From positions 2,780-18,157 of the forward strand of contig CAQTPN010000003.1 in the NCBI GenBank assembly GCA_948888345.1: a stretch of 15,378 bases of DNA. The letters are read 5' to 3'. Below, in pieces: positions 1 to 6,460 of the stretch (positions within the stretch are counted from its first letter, which is position 1; every line of letters starts with the position of its first letter). Origin of the DNA: an uncultured bacterium (GTDB taxonomy: Bacteria; Cyanobacteriota; Vampirovibrionia; Gastranaerophilales; Gastranaerophilaceae). The position numbers and the translations under genes are program-made. The notes beneath the pieces are model-generated. The model saw only the letters and a list, made by a program, of their open reading frames with translations, ran no database searches and had not been told where the DNA came from.

Positions 1-190
1 CAACCAAAAACTTTATTATATCAGGATTATCCGCCGCAGGACATGTATTAGGCATAGCGCACAATGCACCGTATCCTCCCCTGATACCTGCAGCCATACC
101 TGTTTCCAGCGTTTCTTTTCCTTCAAACCCGGGCTCTCTTAAATGGGTGTGCATGTCGATAAATGCAGGAATAGTCTTAATATTGGCCAT
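1..190 (-). CDS. pyrC: Dihydroorotase, N-terminal part (cut by the window edge)
   Basis: Dihydroorotase closes carbamoyl aspartate to dihydroorotate in the cytoplasmic pyrimidine pathway. Only the first 63 residues are inside the window. Residues 11-21 read [11 protein letters not shown], the class I signature in which His14 and His16 would bind zinc and Arg18 the substrate. MPNT follows at 47-50, also typical. The start overlaps the end of pyrB by 14 bases. Two Met codons are adjacent (193 and 190); the G-rich AGGGGGG ribosome-binding stretch lies 2 bases before the first and 5 before the second, so 190 is preferred. A TAG stop sits in frame just upstream (200-202), so no longer start is possible. 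The protein therefore begins about 40-50 residues later than classical class I enzymes and lacks their N-terminal beta-sandwich strands. The identity is firm; completeness of the fold is uncertain because most of the gene is missing. Confidence 0.88.
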   Translation of the reverse strand, partial: MANIKTIPAFIDMHTHLREPGFEGKETLETGMAAGIRGGYGALCAMPNTCPAADNPDIIKFLV

Positions 191-1106
191 CATTCCCCCC
201 TAAAATCGCCTCTAAAAGGGCAATTCTGGCAAAAACACCGTTGCGGGCCTGTTCTAAAATTACTTCCCCTCTATTATCCAAAAGGGCGGAAGTTACTTCT
301 ATATCACGGTTTACAGGCCCCGGATGTATTAAAATGCAATTTTTTGGCAGATTATTTTTATTAATTTGAAAATTTTTGATATAATCTTCAAATTCAATTA
401 TACCTTGAATTCTTTCCTTTTGAATTCTTAAAGCCATTACTATATCTGCATTTTCAAGAGATTTATTTAAATTATCAGACCACGTAAGATTTTTCAGGCT
501 TTCATCTTTAAAATATTCAGGTGCAGCACAGGTTATATTAACACCAAATCTGGAAAGCAGCTCTATATTTGATTTTGCAACACGAGAATGACGTATATCC
601 CCGACTATTACCAGTTTTAAACCGTTTAAATTTTTAAATTTTTCTTTAATTGTTACATAATCAAGCAGTGCCTGCGTTGGGTGGGCCGAAGTGCCTTCTC
701 CCGCATTGATTAATGCTATATTTTTAAAAAATTTTCTGCCGTTTTCGGCTTCAAAAATAGTCTTTTTTATAAGCCCTTCTTCACTTGTGCGGATTATGCA
801 TGCGTCAAAACCAATAGCTGCAAGATTATTTAAGGTATCAAAAACATCTTCCCCTTTAGATAATGAGGATTTTGACGTTTCAAAATTGTAAACCTTTACC
901 TCGAGCATATTTAAGGCCATTTCAAAAGAAAATTTTGTGCGCGTAGAATTTTCAAAAAACATCAGTGCAACGTGTTTATCGGCACAAGATACGGGTTTTG
1001 CACCATTTTTGATTTCAAGAGCACGTTCTGCAATTCCCTCAATTTCCTCTGTTGAAAGGCTTTTGATATCAACTAAATTTTTTAATCTTACAGGGCAAAA
1101 TGTCAT
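177..1106 (-). CDS. pyrB: Aspartate carbamoyltransferase catalytic chain
   Basis: PyrB transfers the carbamoyl group from carbamoyl phosphate to aspartate, the committed step of pyrimidine synthesis. The 309-residue length matches free catalytic chains. STRTK at 54-58 is the carbamoyl-phosphate loop, Lys84 in SSLSKGED is the mobile lysine contributed to the neighbouring subunit, HPTQ at 142-145 contacts carbamoyl phosphate, [11 protein letters not shown] at 169-179 and HPGPVNRD at 261-268 are family signatures. It starts one base after the pyrE stop; an AGGAG ribosome-binding site lies inside the pyrE end, 6 bases before the ATG, so the two genes are likely translated together. No regulatory chain gene (pyrI) is visible in the window, so the enzyme probably acts as a catalytic trimer or in complex with the dihydroorotase encoded next to it. 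Confidence 0.97.
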   Translation of the reverse strand: MTFCPVRLKNLVDIKSLSTEEIEGIAERALEIKNGAKPVSCADKHVALMFFENSTRTKFSFEMALNMLEVKVYNFETSKSSLSKGEDVFDTLNNLAAIGFDACIIRTSEEGLIKKTIFEAENGRKFFKNIALINAGEGTSAHPTQALLDYVTIKEKFKNLNGLKLVIVGDIRHSRVAKSNIELLSRFGVNITCAAPEYFKDESLKNLTWSDNLNKSLENADIVMALRIQKERIQGIIEFEDYIKNFQINKNNLPKNCILIHPGPVNRDIEVTSALLDNRGEVILEQARNGVFARIALLEAILGGNDGQY

Positions 1107-1107
1107 T

Positions 1108-1683
1108 TTAAGCTCCTACTCTGCTTCCCGGCTTCACTACAGGAATGTTTTCCTTACATAGCGGGCAATTTGAGGGTTCGTATACAACAGGGTCAATTTT
1201 CAGCAGCGAGTTGATTTTTAATTTATCATCCAGCTTACCCTGTGTCCTGTCTACGATACAGCCCACTCCAACAATTTTGGGTTCAAATTCTTTAACCGCA
1301 TCAATTGTTTCAAAAATGGTTCTTGCAGTTGTAATCACATCTTCAATAATCACGATTTTTTCGCCTTTTTTCAAGCTATATCCGCGTCTCAGCTGCATAA
1401 CCCCATCTTTTCTTTCAACAAAAAGGTTACGCTTTTTTGCCTGTTTTGCAACCTCATAACCGAAGATTACAGCACCGATTGCGGGAGCTATAATAGTATC
1501 AAATTCAAGCCCATCAAGTTTTTGAGCCAATGCATATCCGATTTTTTCAACTAAATCAGGGTATTGATATAATTTTGCACATTGAAAGTAAGTATCCGAA
1601 TGAAGGCCGGAAGTTAGGCAAAAATGCCCGTGCAGCAGGCCATCAGCCTTGATTAACAATTCTTTAACATCTATTTCACTCAT
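1108..1683 (-). CDS. pyrE: Orotate phosphoribosyltransferase
   Basis: PyrE joins orotate to PRPP to give orotidine monophosphate. The 191-residue protein has the family's early GHFCLTSGLHSDTYFQ segment (19-34), IAPAIGAVIFGYEVA (65-79), an EDVITTARTI PRPP loop (114-123), and a CPLC...KPGSR tail (173-188). That cysteine-bearing tail is typical of the Thermus-type branch of the family rather than the E. coli branch. The PRPP loop is unusual: most family members read TTG after EDVV/I, whereas here it is TTARTI, closer in its last residues to the TGRTI of PyrR-type phosphoribosyltransferases. The start codon overlaps the pyrD stop in an ATGA arrangement (1680-1683), which implies translational coupling. 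The alternative, a PyrR-like regulator, is unlikely given the orotate-type N-terminal half and the operon. Confidence 0.94.
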   Translation of the reverse strand: MSEIDVKELLIKADGLLHGHFCLTSGLHSDTYFQCAKLYQYPDLVEKIGYALAQKLDGLEFDTIIAPAIGAVIFGYEVAKQAKKRNLFVERKDGVMQLRRGYSLKKGEKIVIIEDVITTARTIFETIDAVKEFEPKIVGVGCIVDRTQGKLDDKLKINSLLKIDPVVYEPSNCPLCKENIPVVKPGSRVGA

Positions 1684-2615
1684 CTTCTAAGTTCCTCTTT
1701 TAAGTTATTAAAATCTTTAAAGCCTTGTCTTTCAATAAATTCAGCTAATTCAAAGACAAGTTTTTCAGCTATATCAGGGTTTGTAAAGTTTTCTGTACCG
1801 ATTTGCACCGCATCTGCTCCCACTGCAACAAATTCAAGTACATCTTTTAAGCATGAAATTCCGCCTAAACCAATAATAGGAAGGGTTATAGCCTCTTTAA
1901 TTCTTTTTATCATTGAAAGTGCTACAGGTTTAACGCATTTTCCGCTTAAACCGCCTTGGACAAAGCTTTTTGATACTTTTGCACCATTAAAATTTAATTC
2001 AACCCCAAGACCTTTAAGTGTATTTATGGCTGAAATACAATCAGCACCGGCATTTTGAGCGGCAACAGCCAATTCTTCAATATTTGTAACATTTGGAGTT
2101 AATTTTACAATTAAAAAGCCTTTATATTTTTCCCTTATACCCGAAATTAAGTCGTAGAGGCAATTTTTATCCGTTCCAAATTCAAGACAGCCGGATTTAA
2201 CATTCGGACAGGATACATTTGTTTCAATGGCCTCAATTCCTTTATTTTCACAGATTTCAGCCAGTTTAACATAATCTTCGACAGTCTTTCCTGCTATGTT
2301 TAAAACAAAGTTTACCCCTTTTTCCTTTAATTTCGGCAATTTATCGGATATAAAAGCTTCAATCCCAACATTTTCAAGGCCTATACGGTTTATCATTCCG
2401 CCATAGGTTTCAAATATACGCTTTCCGTCATTTCCGGAGCGCACTTCAAGCGTAACCCCCTTGGTTACAATTGCACCAATATTTTTAACATCAAAAAATA
2501 CATCAAATTCATCACAATATCCGTATGTTCCGGATGCAGTCATAATGGGATTTTTCATTTTAAATTTTTTAAAATCAACCAATAAATCTATATTTTTTTC
2601 AGCTATTCTTCCCAT
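1680..2615 (-). CDS. pyrD: Dihydroorotate dehydrogenase, class 1B catalytic subunit
   Basis: This FMN-containing subunit oxidises dihydroorotate to orotate and passes electrons to PyrK, which reduces NAD. Visible are the FMN-site NPIMTASGTYG (22-32), KGVTLEVRSGN (52-62), NVSCPNVKSGCLEFG (133-147) with the presumed catalytic base Cys136, KLTPNV (171-176), NTLKG (198-202) and the phosphate-binding IGLGGIS (248-254) and VQIGTE (270-275). The start was chosen at 2615 because GGAGG lies 4 bases before that ATG; a longer reading to 2654 would add 13 poor residues (MRGWPC...) that lie in pyrK sequence. The resulting 311 residues match class 1B enzymes. It overlaps the pyrK end by 13 bases and the pyrE start by 4. 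Where most class 1B enzymes have two glycines after SCPNVK, the second is Cys143 here. Confidence 0.96.
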   Translation of the reverse strand: MGRIAEKNIDLLVDFKKFKMKNPIMTASGTYGYCDEFDVFFDVKNIGAIVTKGVTLEVRSGNDGKRIFETYGGMINRIGLENVGIEAFISDKLPKLKEKGVNFVLNIAGKTVEDYVKLAEICENKGIEAIETNVSCPNVKSGCLEFGTDKNCLYDLISGIREKYKGFLIVKLTPNVTNIEELAVAAQNAGADCISAINTLKGLGVELNFNGAKVSKSFVQGGLSGKCVKPVALSMIKRIKEAITLPIIGLGGISCLKDVLEFVAVGADAVQIGTENFTNPDIAEKLVFELAEFIERQGFKDFNNLKEELRR

Positions 2616-3472
2616 ATAACCTCCGAACCGCAAAATACAGGGCCATCCGCGCATACAGAAGCATTTTTGGGCCCGTTTTCAGTATTTAAGCGGATAACGC
2701 ACCCTCTGCATACCCCGATACCGCAGGCCATAACCTTCTCCATTGCAATTTCAGCCTTAATATCATTTTTCTTTGCAATATCGCAAACCATCTCTAAAAC
2801 CACTCTTGGCCCGCATGAATAAATAATTTCAGGCTTAAATTCATCAATCAGGGTTTGAATATTATCAAGAACGCTGCCGCCTATAACTGTTTTGTCAGAG
2901 CCTTTTACAACCTCAGCTTCATCTTTAAAGCCGGATATTAAGTATGTTTCAACGCTTTTTTTCTGTAAAGTTTTTTTAAGATAGAGCATTGGTGCTATTC
3001 CAATGCCTGCACCAATCAAAAGGGCCTTTTGACCTTCTTTTGCAAGGGTGAAGGTATTTCCTAACGGGGCTAAATAATCAATAGTATCACCGATTTTCAG
3101 GGTTTTAAGGTAATTTGTACCATCGCCTTTTACTTTAAAAATAACCGTAATAATACCTTTATAAGACCCTGAAACAAATTCAGGGTGACGGCCGCAGGGG
3201 CCCGAATTATCAACACGCACCGCAAAATCCGCTTCTTGGATTATTGCGGGTTCACAGCCTTCAACAGGCTGTTCACAGTGTGCGTTCGTTTCACTGCCAC
3301 GCACCGCAAAATCCGCAACACTAAAGGGGCGGCGCAAAGTTTTATCAGGAATTAAAACTGAAACAAACTGCCCCGGCAAAATGTCTTCAAGTTCAGTGGT
3401 AAAGCACATTTTTACCGTATCTTTTGCCACGGTTTCTATATTTAAAATTTTTCCTTTATGATTTTTTTTCAT
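2603..3472 (-). CDS. pyrK: Dihydroorotate dehydrogenase electron-transfer subunit, with an in-frame insertion
   Basis: PyrK carries FAD and a [2Fe-2S] cluster and moves electrons from PyrD to NAD. RRPFS at 47-51 is the FAD-binding motif, GDGTNYL (116-122) and APLGN (135-139) belong to the same domain, LLIGAGIGIAPM (151-162) starts the NAD-binding domain, and Cys250, Cys255, Cys258 and Cys274 are the cluster ligands. At 289 residues it is about 30-45 longer than usual. The surplus sits between RRPFSVAD and YKGIITVIFKVKGDGT, about residues 55-103, and is rich in Cys, Pro and Glu with ADFAVR twice. Its DNA is G+C-rich and palindromic (see the repeat entry). The frame stays open and all cofactor motifs persist, so the gene looks functional. 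The ATG at 3472 has only a weak GAG upstream, and an in-frame TGA 9 bases earlier excludes a longer start. It is the first gene of the pyr operon. Confidence 0.94.
   Translation of the reverse strand: MKKNHKGKILNIETVAKDTVKMCFTTELEDILPGQFVSVLIPDKTLRRPFSVADFAVRGSETNAHCEQPVEGCEPAIIQEADFAVRVDNSGPCGRHPEFVSGSYKGIITVIFKVKGDGTNYLKTLKIGDTIDYLAPLGNTFTLAKEGQKALLIGAGIGIAPMLYLKKTLQKKSVETYLISGFKDEAEVVKGSDKTVIGGSVLDNIQTLIDEFKPEIIYSCGPRVVLEMVCDIAKKNDIKAEIAMEKVMACGIGVCRGCVIRLNTENGPKNASVCADGPVFCGSEVIWEE
3164..3316 (-). repeat. In-frame palindromic insertion inside pyrK
   Basis: This stretch is foreign to the PyrK fold and differs in composition: I count 67 G+C in the 120 bases 3181-3300 (56%) against 17 in 60 (28%) in 3121-3180. 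It holds a 7-bp-stem hairpin CCCTGAA-ACAAA-TTCAGGG (3167-3185), a second 7-bp-stem hairpin with arms ACAGCCT/AGGCTGT (3254-3260 and 3266-3272), and a perfect 19-bp direct repeat CACGCACCGCAAAATCCGC at 3214-3232 and 3298-3316. The repeats are exactly 84 bases (28 codons) apart, preserving frame. The left hairpin encodes HPEFVSGS on the coding strand, a peptide I associate from memory with dispersed palindromic repeats that enter genes in frame. Boundaries are approximate. Whether it is a named repeat family cannot be settled from one copy. Confidence 0.72.
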
Positions 3473-3513
3473 ACTTTTAGCTCAAACTATTACTACACAA
3501 GCATTTAAGGTCA

Positions 3514-3543
3514 TAAAAAAAGAAAGGCAAAAACGCCTTTCTT
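3514..3543 (-). terminator. Rho-independent terminator in the pyr leader (probable attenuator)
   Basis: On the minus strand a 9-bp stem (AAGAAAGGC with GCCTTTCTT, arms 3535-3543 and 3520-3528) encloses a 6-base loop and is followed directly by seven T. The tail only fits minus-strand transcription. It lies 42 bases before pyrK, and no minus-strand gene exists between it and the divergent gene at 3798 that it could serve. It must therefore act inside the pyr operon leader, which is the arrangement of a transcription attenuator. The terminator itself is clear; its regulatory role is inferred from position. Confidence 0.8.
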
Positions 3544-3591
3544 CTAATAATTGTTATTTGAAAATGATTTTTTAAAAAACTTCCTTTTCAT
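3544..3591 (-). CDS. Putative 15-residue pyr leader peptide
   Basis: This short reading frame encodes MKRKFFKKSFSNNNY and its TAG stop directly abuts the 5' arm of the leader terminator. A ribosome finishing it would cover the arm and stop the terminator from forming. The message just before the hairpin is U-rich (a run of six U and a run of four U), which is where RNA polymerase would slow at low UTP. This is the logic of the enteric pyrBI leader, in which translation close behind a paused polymerase prevents termination. Against it: the ATG has no proper ribosome-binding site (only AGG one base upstream), and the best promoter predicts transcription starting at or within a base or two of this ATG, so it would be a leaderless start. 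A frame this short could also arise by chance. Confidence 0.45.
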   Translation of the reverse strand: MKRKFFKKSFSNNNY

Positions 3592-3597
3592 ACCTGA

Positions 3598-3625
3598 ATT
3601 GTACCGTAAAAATAATTATTGTAAA
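3598..3625 (-). promoter_or_regulatory. Probable promoter of the pyr operon
   Basis: On the minus strand TTTACA (3625-3620) and TACAAT (3603-3598) are separated by 16 bases; each differs from the consensus hexamer at one position. Transcription would start near 3591, giving a leader of about 119 bases before pyrK that contains the leader ORF and terminator. The -35 hexamer lies within one copy of a 12-bp repeat, TTGTAAACAAAT. Confidence 0.6.
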
Positions 3626-3711
3626 CAAATTATTTCAAACGGAACATCACCCAATATACAGATGTATTGCAGAATACAGGGAAAAAGAATTTTAAAGCTT
3701 TGTAAACAAAT
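3619..3711. promoter_or_regulatory. Pair of TTGTAAACAAAT repeats in the divergent control region
   Basis: TTGTAAACAAAT occurs at 3619-3630 and again at 3700-3711, 81 bases apart, with a related GTAACAAAT right after the second (3712-3720). The core is a near-palindrome (TTGT-AA-ACAA). The left copy covers the likely -35 of the minus-strand pyr promoter and the right copy covers the best candidate -35 of the plus-strand gene (TTGTAA 3700-3705, then TTTAAA 3723-3728 after 17 bases). This placement would suit an operator shared by both directions. In AT-rich DNA such repeats can be fortuitous. Confidence 0.35.
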
Positions 3712-3797
3712 GTAACAAATGATTTAAAAAACCTAATGTTTTTAGAGGAGGATGCCGATAAGAATAACATAAGGAACAATGGAGACAATAAAGAACA

Positions 3798-4295
3798 ATG
3801 AGCATCAACGGACTAACAGCAGCATATAACGGAATTGATATTGCTAACGTAAATAAAGTTACAGCTGATATCTTAAGCTCTCTTGAAAACAAAAGAGTTG
3901 ATGTTTCAAAAGCTGATTTAGGCAAATTTACAAGAGCAAATCAAGGTGTAGACCTTTATTCAAGCAAAGTAAGCCTTGATGTTCAAAGACAAATTGCAAT
4001 GACAAATGCAGGTCTGATGAATAATGTTCAGGCTCTTCAATCAGTACAAATTTTAAACGCTCAAGCTGCAGCTCAGATTTATAATCCAAAAGCGGTTGAA
4101 AGAAACGTTGAAGGCAAACTTCACGTTAATGCAAACGCTGAAATGGAAACATTTCAAGAAGTTGGCAATCTTGAAGCTTCTTTAAATGTTTTTGAAACAC
4201 AAAAAGACAAAAAAGGTTCAAACCCCTTCTCTTTCAATCAATTCAATAATGAAGAAAAAGAAGAACAAAAACAACCTTTAAATCTTGTAGCATAA
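3798..4295 (+). CDS. Orphan 165-residue protein of unknown function
   Basis: I do not recognise this protein. It has no signal peptide and no membrane segment. Residues 1-105 look largely helical, with alanine, asparagine and glutamine-rich stretches (for example ALQSVQILNAQAAAQIYN at 79-96); the end is low-complexity and acidic, with a run of Asn, Glu, Lys and Gln (about 137-160), probably disordered. The first residues (MSINGLTAAYNGIDIANV) faintly recall the N-terminal helices of flagellar axial proteins, but this is too weak to name it. The start at 3798 is bounded by an in-frame TAA at 3789-3791. The nearest ribosome-binding sequence is poor (AAAGA); stronger ones (AGAGGAGG at 3744-3751, AAGGA at 3771-3775) serve only tiny frames upstream. 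It is a single gene, divergent from the pyr operon and closed by its own terminator at 4381-4406. Confidence 0.75.
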   Translation: MSINGLTAAYNGIDIANVNKVTADILSSLENKRVDVSKADLGKFTRANQGVDLYSSKVSLDVQRQIAMTNAGLMNNVQALQSVQILNAQAAAQIYNPKAVERNVEGKLHVNANAEMETFQEVGNLEASLNVFETQKDKKGSNPFSFNQFNNEEKEEQKQPLNLVA

Positions 4296-4380
4296 TTTTT
4301 AAAAAACTCCTAATCCTTCTATACTCTTAATTTCTCCAAAATCAACCAAAAATATTCCTCCTATTTCTATTAAAAGTTAA

Positions 4381-4406
4381 GCCGCTTTTTAAAAAAGCGG
4401 TTTTTT
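4381..4406 (+). terminator. Rho-independent terminator after the orphan gene
   Basis: CCGCTTTTT (4382-4390) pairs with AAAAAGCGG (4392-4400) and is followed by six T (4401-4406) on the plus strand. It ends transcription of the 3798-4295 gene and separates it from pyrF. Confidence 0.85.
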
Positions 4407-4456
4407 ATTAGCCTGATTTTACAATTAAATTGCAAAACCGGCTGCCGGAAGAACGA

Positions 4457-4486
4457 TTGCAATAAGGCGGGGAAATGTGATAAAAT
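4457..4486 (+). promoter_or_regulatory. Probable promoter of the pyrF-ald-proBA cluster
   Basis: TTGCAA (4457-4462) and TAAAAT (4481-4486) are 18 bases apart, and TGA directly before the second hexamer makes an extended -10 (TGN). It lies downstream of the terminator at 4381-4406 and about 38 bases before the pyrF start. Nothing else was recognised in the 228 bases between the two genes. Confidence 0.5.
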
Positions 4487-4523
4487 TGGATACCGTTTAA
4501 ATTAATTTAAATAAGGCAATCAG

Positions 4524-5297
4524 ATGACGTTTGAAAAACCGGAAAATCCAAAGGATAAGATAATTCTGGCTCTGGATGTAGATGATTTTGATGAAGCGAA
4601 AAAACTTGTACGTGAATTAAAAAATTATGCAGGCTTTTTTAAAGTCGGGCTTCAATTGTATACATCCGTCGGCTCAGATGTTATAAAAATGATTCATGAT
4701 GAAGGCTCAAAAGTCTTTTTTGACGGCAAATTCCACGATATTCCAAACACTGTTGCAAGGGCAAGTGCCAATCTTGTTAAAAAAGGAATAAGTTTTTTTG
4801 ACATCCACATAAAAGGCGGTTCCAAAATGCTTTCCACTACCGTAAAGCTTGCAGGTGAAACAGCTAAAAAATACGGTATGGAGCCCCCTGTAATTTTAGG
4901 GGTTACGCTCTTATCAAGTTTCGGCCAGAAAACTTTAACAGAAGAATTAAACGTAAATATGAATATTGACGATTATGTAAGTTCCCTTGCAAAAATGGCG
5001 TATGATGCAGGTTTAAACGGAGTTGTAGCTTCAGCATCAGAGGCTGTTGTTATAAGAAAAGAATGCCCTGAGGATTTTATTATAGTATGCCCTGCAATAA
5101 GGCCCACATGGAGCGTTGTGAATGACCAGGTAAGAGTTGTAACTCCAACGGATGCCGTACTTTCAGGGGTTGATTATATGGTAATAGGCCGTCCCGTAAC
5201 ATCGGCGGATGATAAAACAGGCGCAATTCAGCTTATAATTGATGAAATAGAAGAAGCACAGGCACACAAGGATTATATAAACGCGCAGAGCGTATAA
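4524..5297 (+). CDS. pyrF: Orotidine 5'-phosphate decarboxylase
   Basis: PyrF removes CO2 from orotidine monophosphate to give UMP, the last step of the pathway begun by the divergent pyr operon. ILALDVDD (14-21) opens the barrel, Lys40 in FKVG is the first active-site lysine, and FDGKFHDIPNT (66-76) contains the catalytic D67-x-K69-x-x-D72 set. CPAIRP (189-194) and the phosphate-binding GRPVTSADD (222-230) close the site. The 257 residues are slightly above the usual length for this group, with a short helical tail. The ATG at 4524 follows AAGG at a spacing of 7 bases. It is the first gene of a plus-strand cluster and sits 10 bases before ald. Placing pyrF apart from the other pyr genes means UMP synthesis here depends on two transcripts. 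Confidence 0.96.
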   Translation: MTFEKPENPKDKIILALDVDDFDEAKKLVRELKNYAGFFKVGLQLYTSVGSDVIKMIHDEGSKVFFDGKFHDIPNTVARASANLVKKGISFFDIHIKGGSKMLSTTVKLAGETAKKYGMEPPVILGVTLLSSFGQKTLTEELNVNMNIDDYVSSLAKMAYDAGLNGVVASASEAVVIRKECPEDFIIVCPAIRPTWSVVNDQVRVVTPTDAVLSGVDYMVIGRPVTSADDKTGAIQLIIDEIEEAQAHKDYINAQSV

Positions 5298-5307
5298 AGG
5301 ATTTTAT

Positions 5308-6450
5308 ATGAAGATGAAAACCGTTTTTGGTATTGTAAAAGAGCTTAAGACTGATGAAACAAGGGTGGCACTTACTCCGGATTGCGTCAGTATGCTTGCA
5401 AAAGACGGATATGAAGTTTTAATTGAGAGCAATGCTGGTGTTTTAAGCGGATTTTCAGATGAGCAATACATTCAAAGCGGTGCAAAAATAGCTTCAAGCA
5501 ACGAAGAAGTTTGGGAAAGTGCAAATGTTATCATCAAAGTTAAAGAGCCTCAAAAAAGCGAATATCAATATTTCAGAGAAAATCAGGTTATTTTTTCATA
5601 TATGCACCTTGCTGTTGAAGAAGAATTAACGAAAGAACTTTTAAATAAAAAGGTGTGCGCCATAGCGGCAGAATCAGTCACTGATAAGGATGGCGGTTTT
5701 CCGATTTTAAGACCCATGAGTGAAGTTGCAGGCAGGCTCAGCATTCAATTAGGCGCAAATTATTTAGAAAGCATAAACGGCGGTTCAGGTGTGCTTTTAG
5801 GGGGAGTGCCCGGGGTGCAGCCTGGAAAAGTTGTAATTATAGGCGGAGGCACAGTAGGTGTAAATGCAGCTAAGGTGGCTCTTGGAATGGGTGCAGATGT
5901 TTCTATATTAGATATTAATTCTAAACGTCTTGCAGATTTGGATTTATTATTTCAAGGGGCACTAAAAACCCACTACTGTAATCCTTACACAATAAAAGAA
6001 GAGTGTAAAAAGGCTGATATCCTTGTAGGAGCCGTGCTTCTTCCGGGCAGGAAGGCACCGAAGCTTGTCAGTGCAGATATTATAAAAGAGATGAAAAGAG
6101 GCTCAGTTATAATTGACGTTGCAATTGACCAGGGCGGAAATATCGAAACAATGGACAGGATAACAACACTTAAAAACCCCGTATTTGAAAAATACGGCAT
6201 ATTGCATTGTGCTGTACCGAATTTGCCCTCCTTAACTCCAAGAACATCGTCTTTTGCGTATTCTTATGCTATACTTCCGTATATCCAAAAAATTGGAGAA
6301 TTCGGCGCACTTCTTGCTCTAAGAGAAAGCGAAGAATTAAGGGCGGGCGTAAATACGTTCAGAGGCGAAGTTACAAGCGAGAGCCTTGCTGAAACATTCA
6401 ACCTCACTCATACGGAAATTTCGCTTTTAATAGGCTTTAAAGTAATTTAA
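5308..6450 (+). CDS. ald: Alanine dehydrogenase
   Basis: The enzyme interconverts alanine with pyruvate and ammonia using NAD. The 380 residues match the family. GIVKELKTDETRVALTP (8-24) is the typical N-terminus; Lys79 in KVKEP and His100 in SYMHLA are the substrate-binding and catalytic residues; IIGGGTVGVNAA (177-188) is the NAD-binding glycine loop ending in the ribose-contacting Asp202; Asp274 in DVAIDQGG and VPNLPSLTPRTSS (303-315) complete the active site. Saccharopine and transhydrogenase relatives share the fold, but the DVAIDQGG and VPN(L/M)P signatures point to alanine dehydrogenase. An AAAGGA ribosome-binding site lies 6 bases before the ATG; a second Met at residue 3 is a less well spaced alternative. 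It is 10 bases from both neighbours, so it is likely co-transcribed with pyrF and proB. Confidence 0.95.
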   Translation: MKMKTVFGIVKELKTDETRVALTPDCVSMLAKDGYEVLIESNAGVLSGFSDEQYIQSGAKIASSNEEVWESANVIIKVKEPQKSEYQYFRENQVIFSYMHLAVEEELTKELLNKKVCAIAAESVTDKDGGFPILRPMSEVAGRLSIQLGANYLESINGGSGVLLGGVPGVQPGKVVIIGGGTVGVNAAKVALGMGADVSILDINSKRLADLDLLFQGALKTHYCNPYTIKEECKKADILVGAVLLPGRKAPKLVSADIIKEMKRGSVIIDVAIDQGGNIETMDRITTLKNPVFEKYGILHCAVPNLPSLTPRTSSFAYSYAILPYIQKIGEFGALLALRESEELRAGVNTFRGEVTSESLAETFNLTHTEISLLIGFKVI

Positions 6451-6460
6451 GGTAAATAAA

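Noticed and set aside
1145..1459. An open plus-strand frame of about 100 codons opposite pyrE.
   Set aside because: It is a shadow of pyrE, has no ribosome-binding site and gives a serine/phenylalanine-rich product with no family character.
2616..2654. A 13-residue N-terminal extension of PyrD.
   Set aside because: It lies wholly in pyrK coding sequence, has no matching family N-terminus, and the ATG at 2615 has an ideal GGAGG site.
3482..3514. A 10-codon frame (MTLNACVVIV) between the leader terminator and pyrK, in frame with pyrK.
   Set aside because: Its ATG overlaps the terminator's T tract and has no ribosome-binding site; it ends in a TGA before pyrK and shows no sign of coding.
3473..3797. 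A PyrR-binding leader or known riboswitch in the pyr control region.
   Set aside because: I found no PyrR-type stem-loop consensus and no recognisable riboswitch core; the visible elements are the promoter, the short ORF and one terminator.
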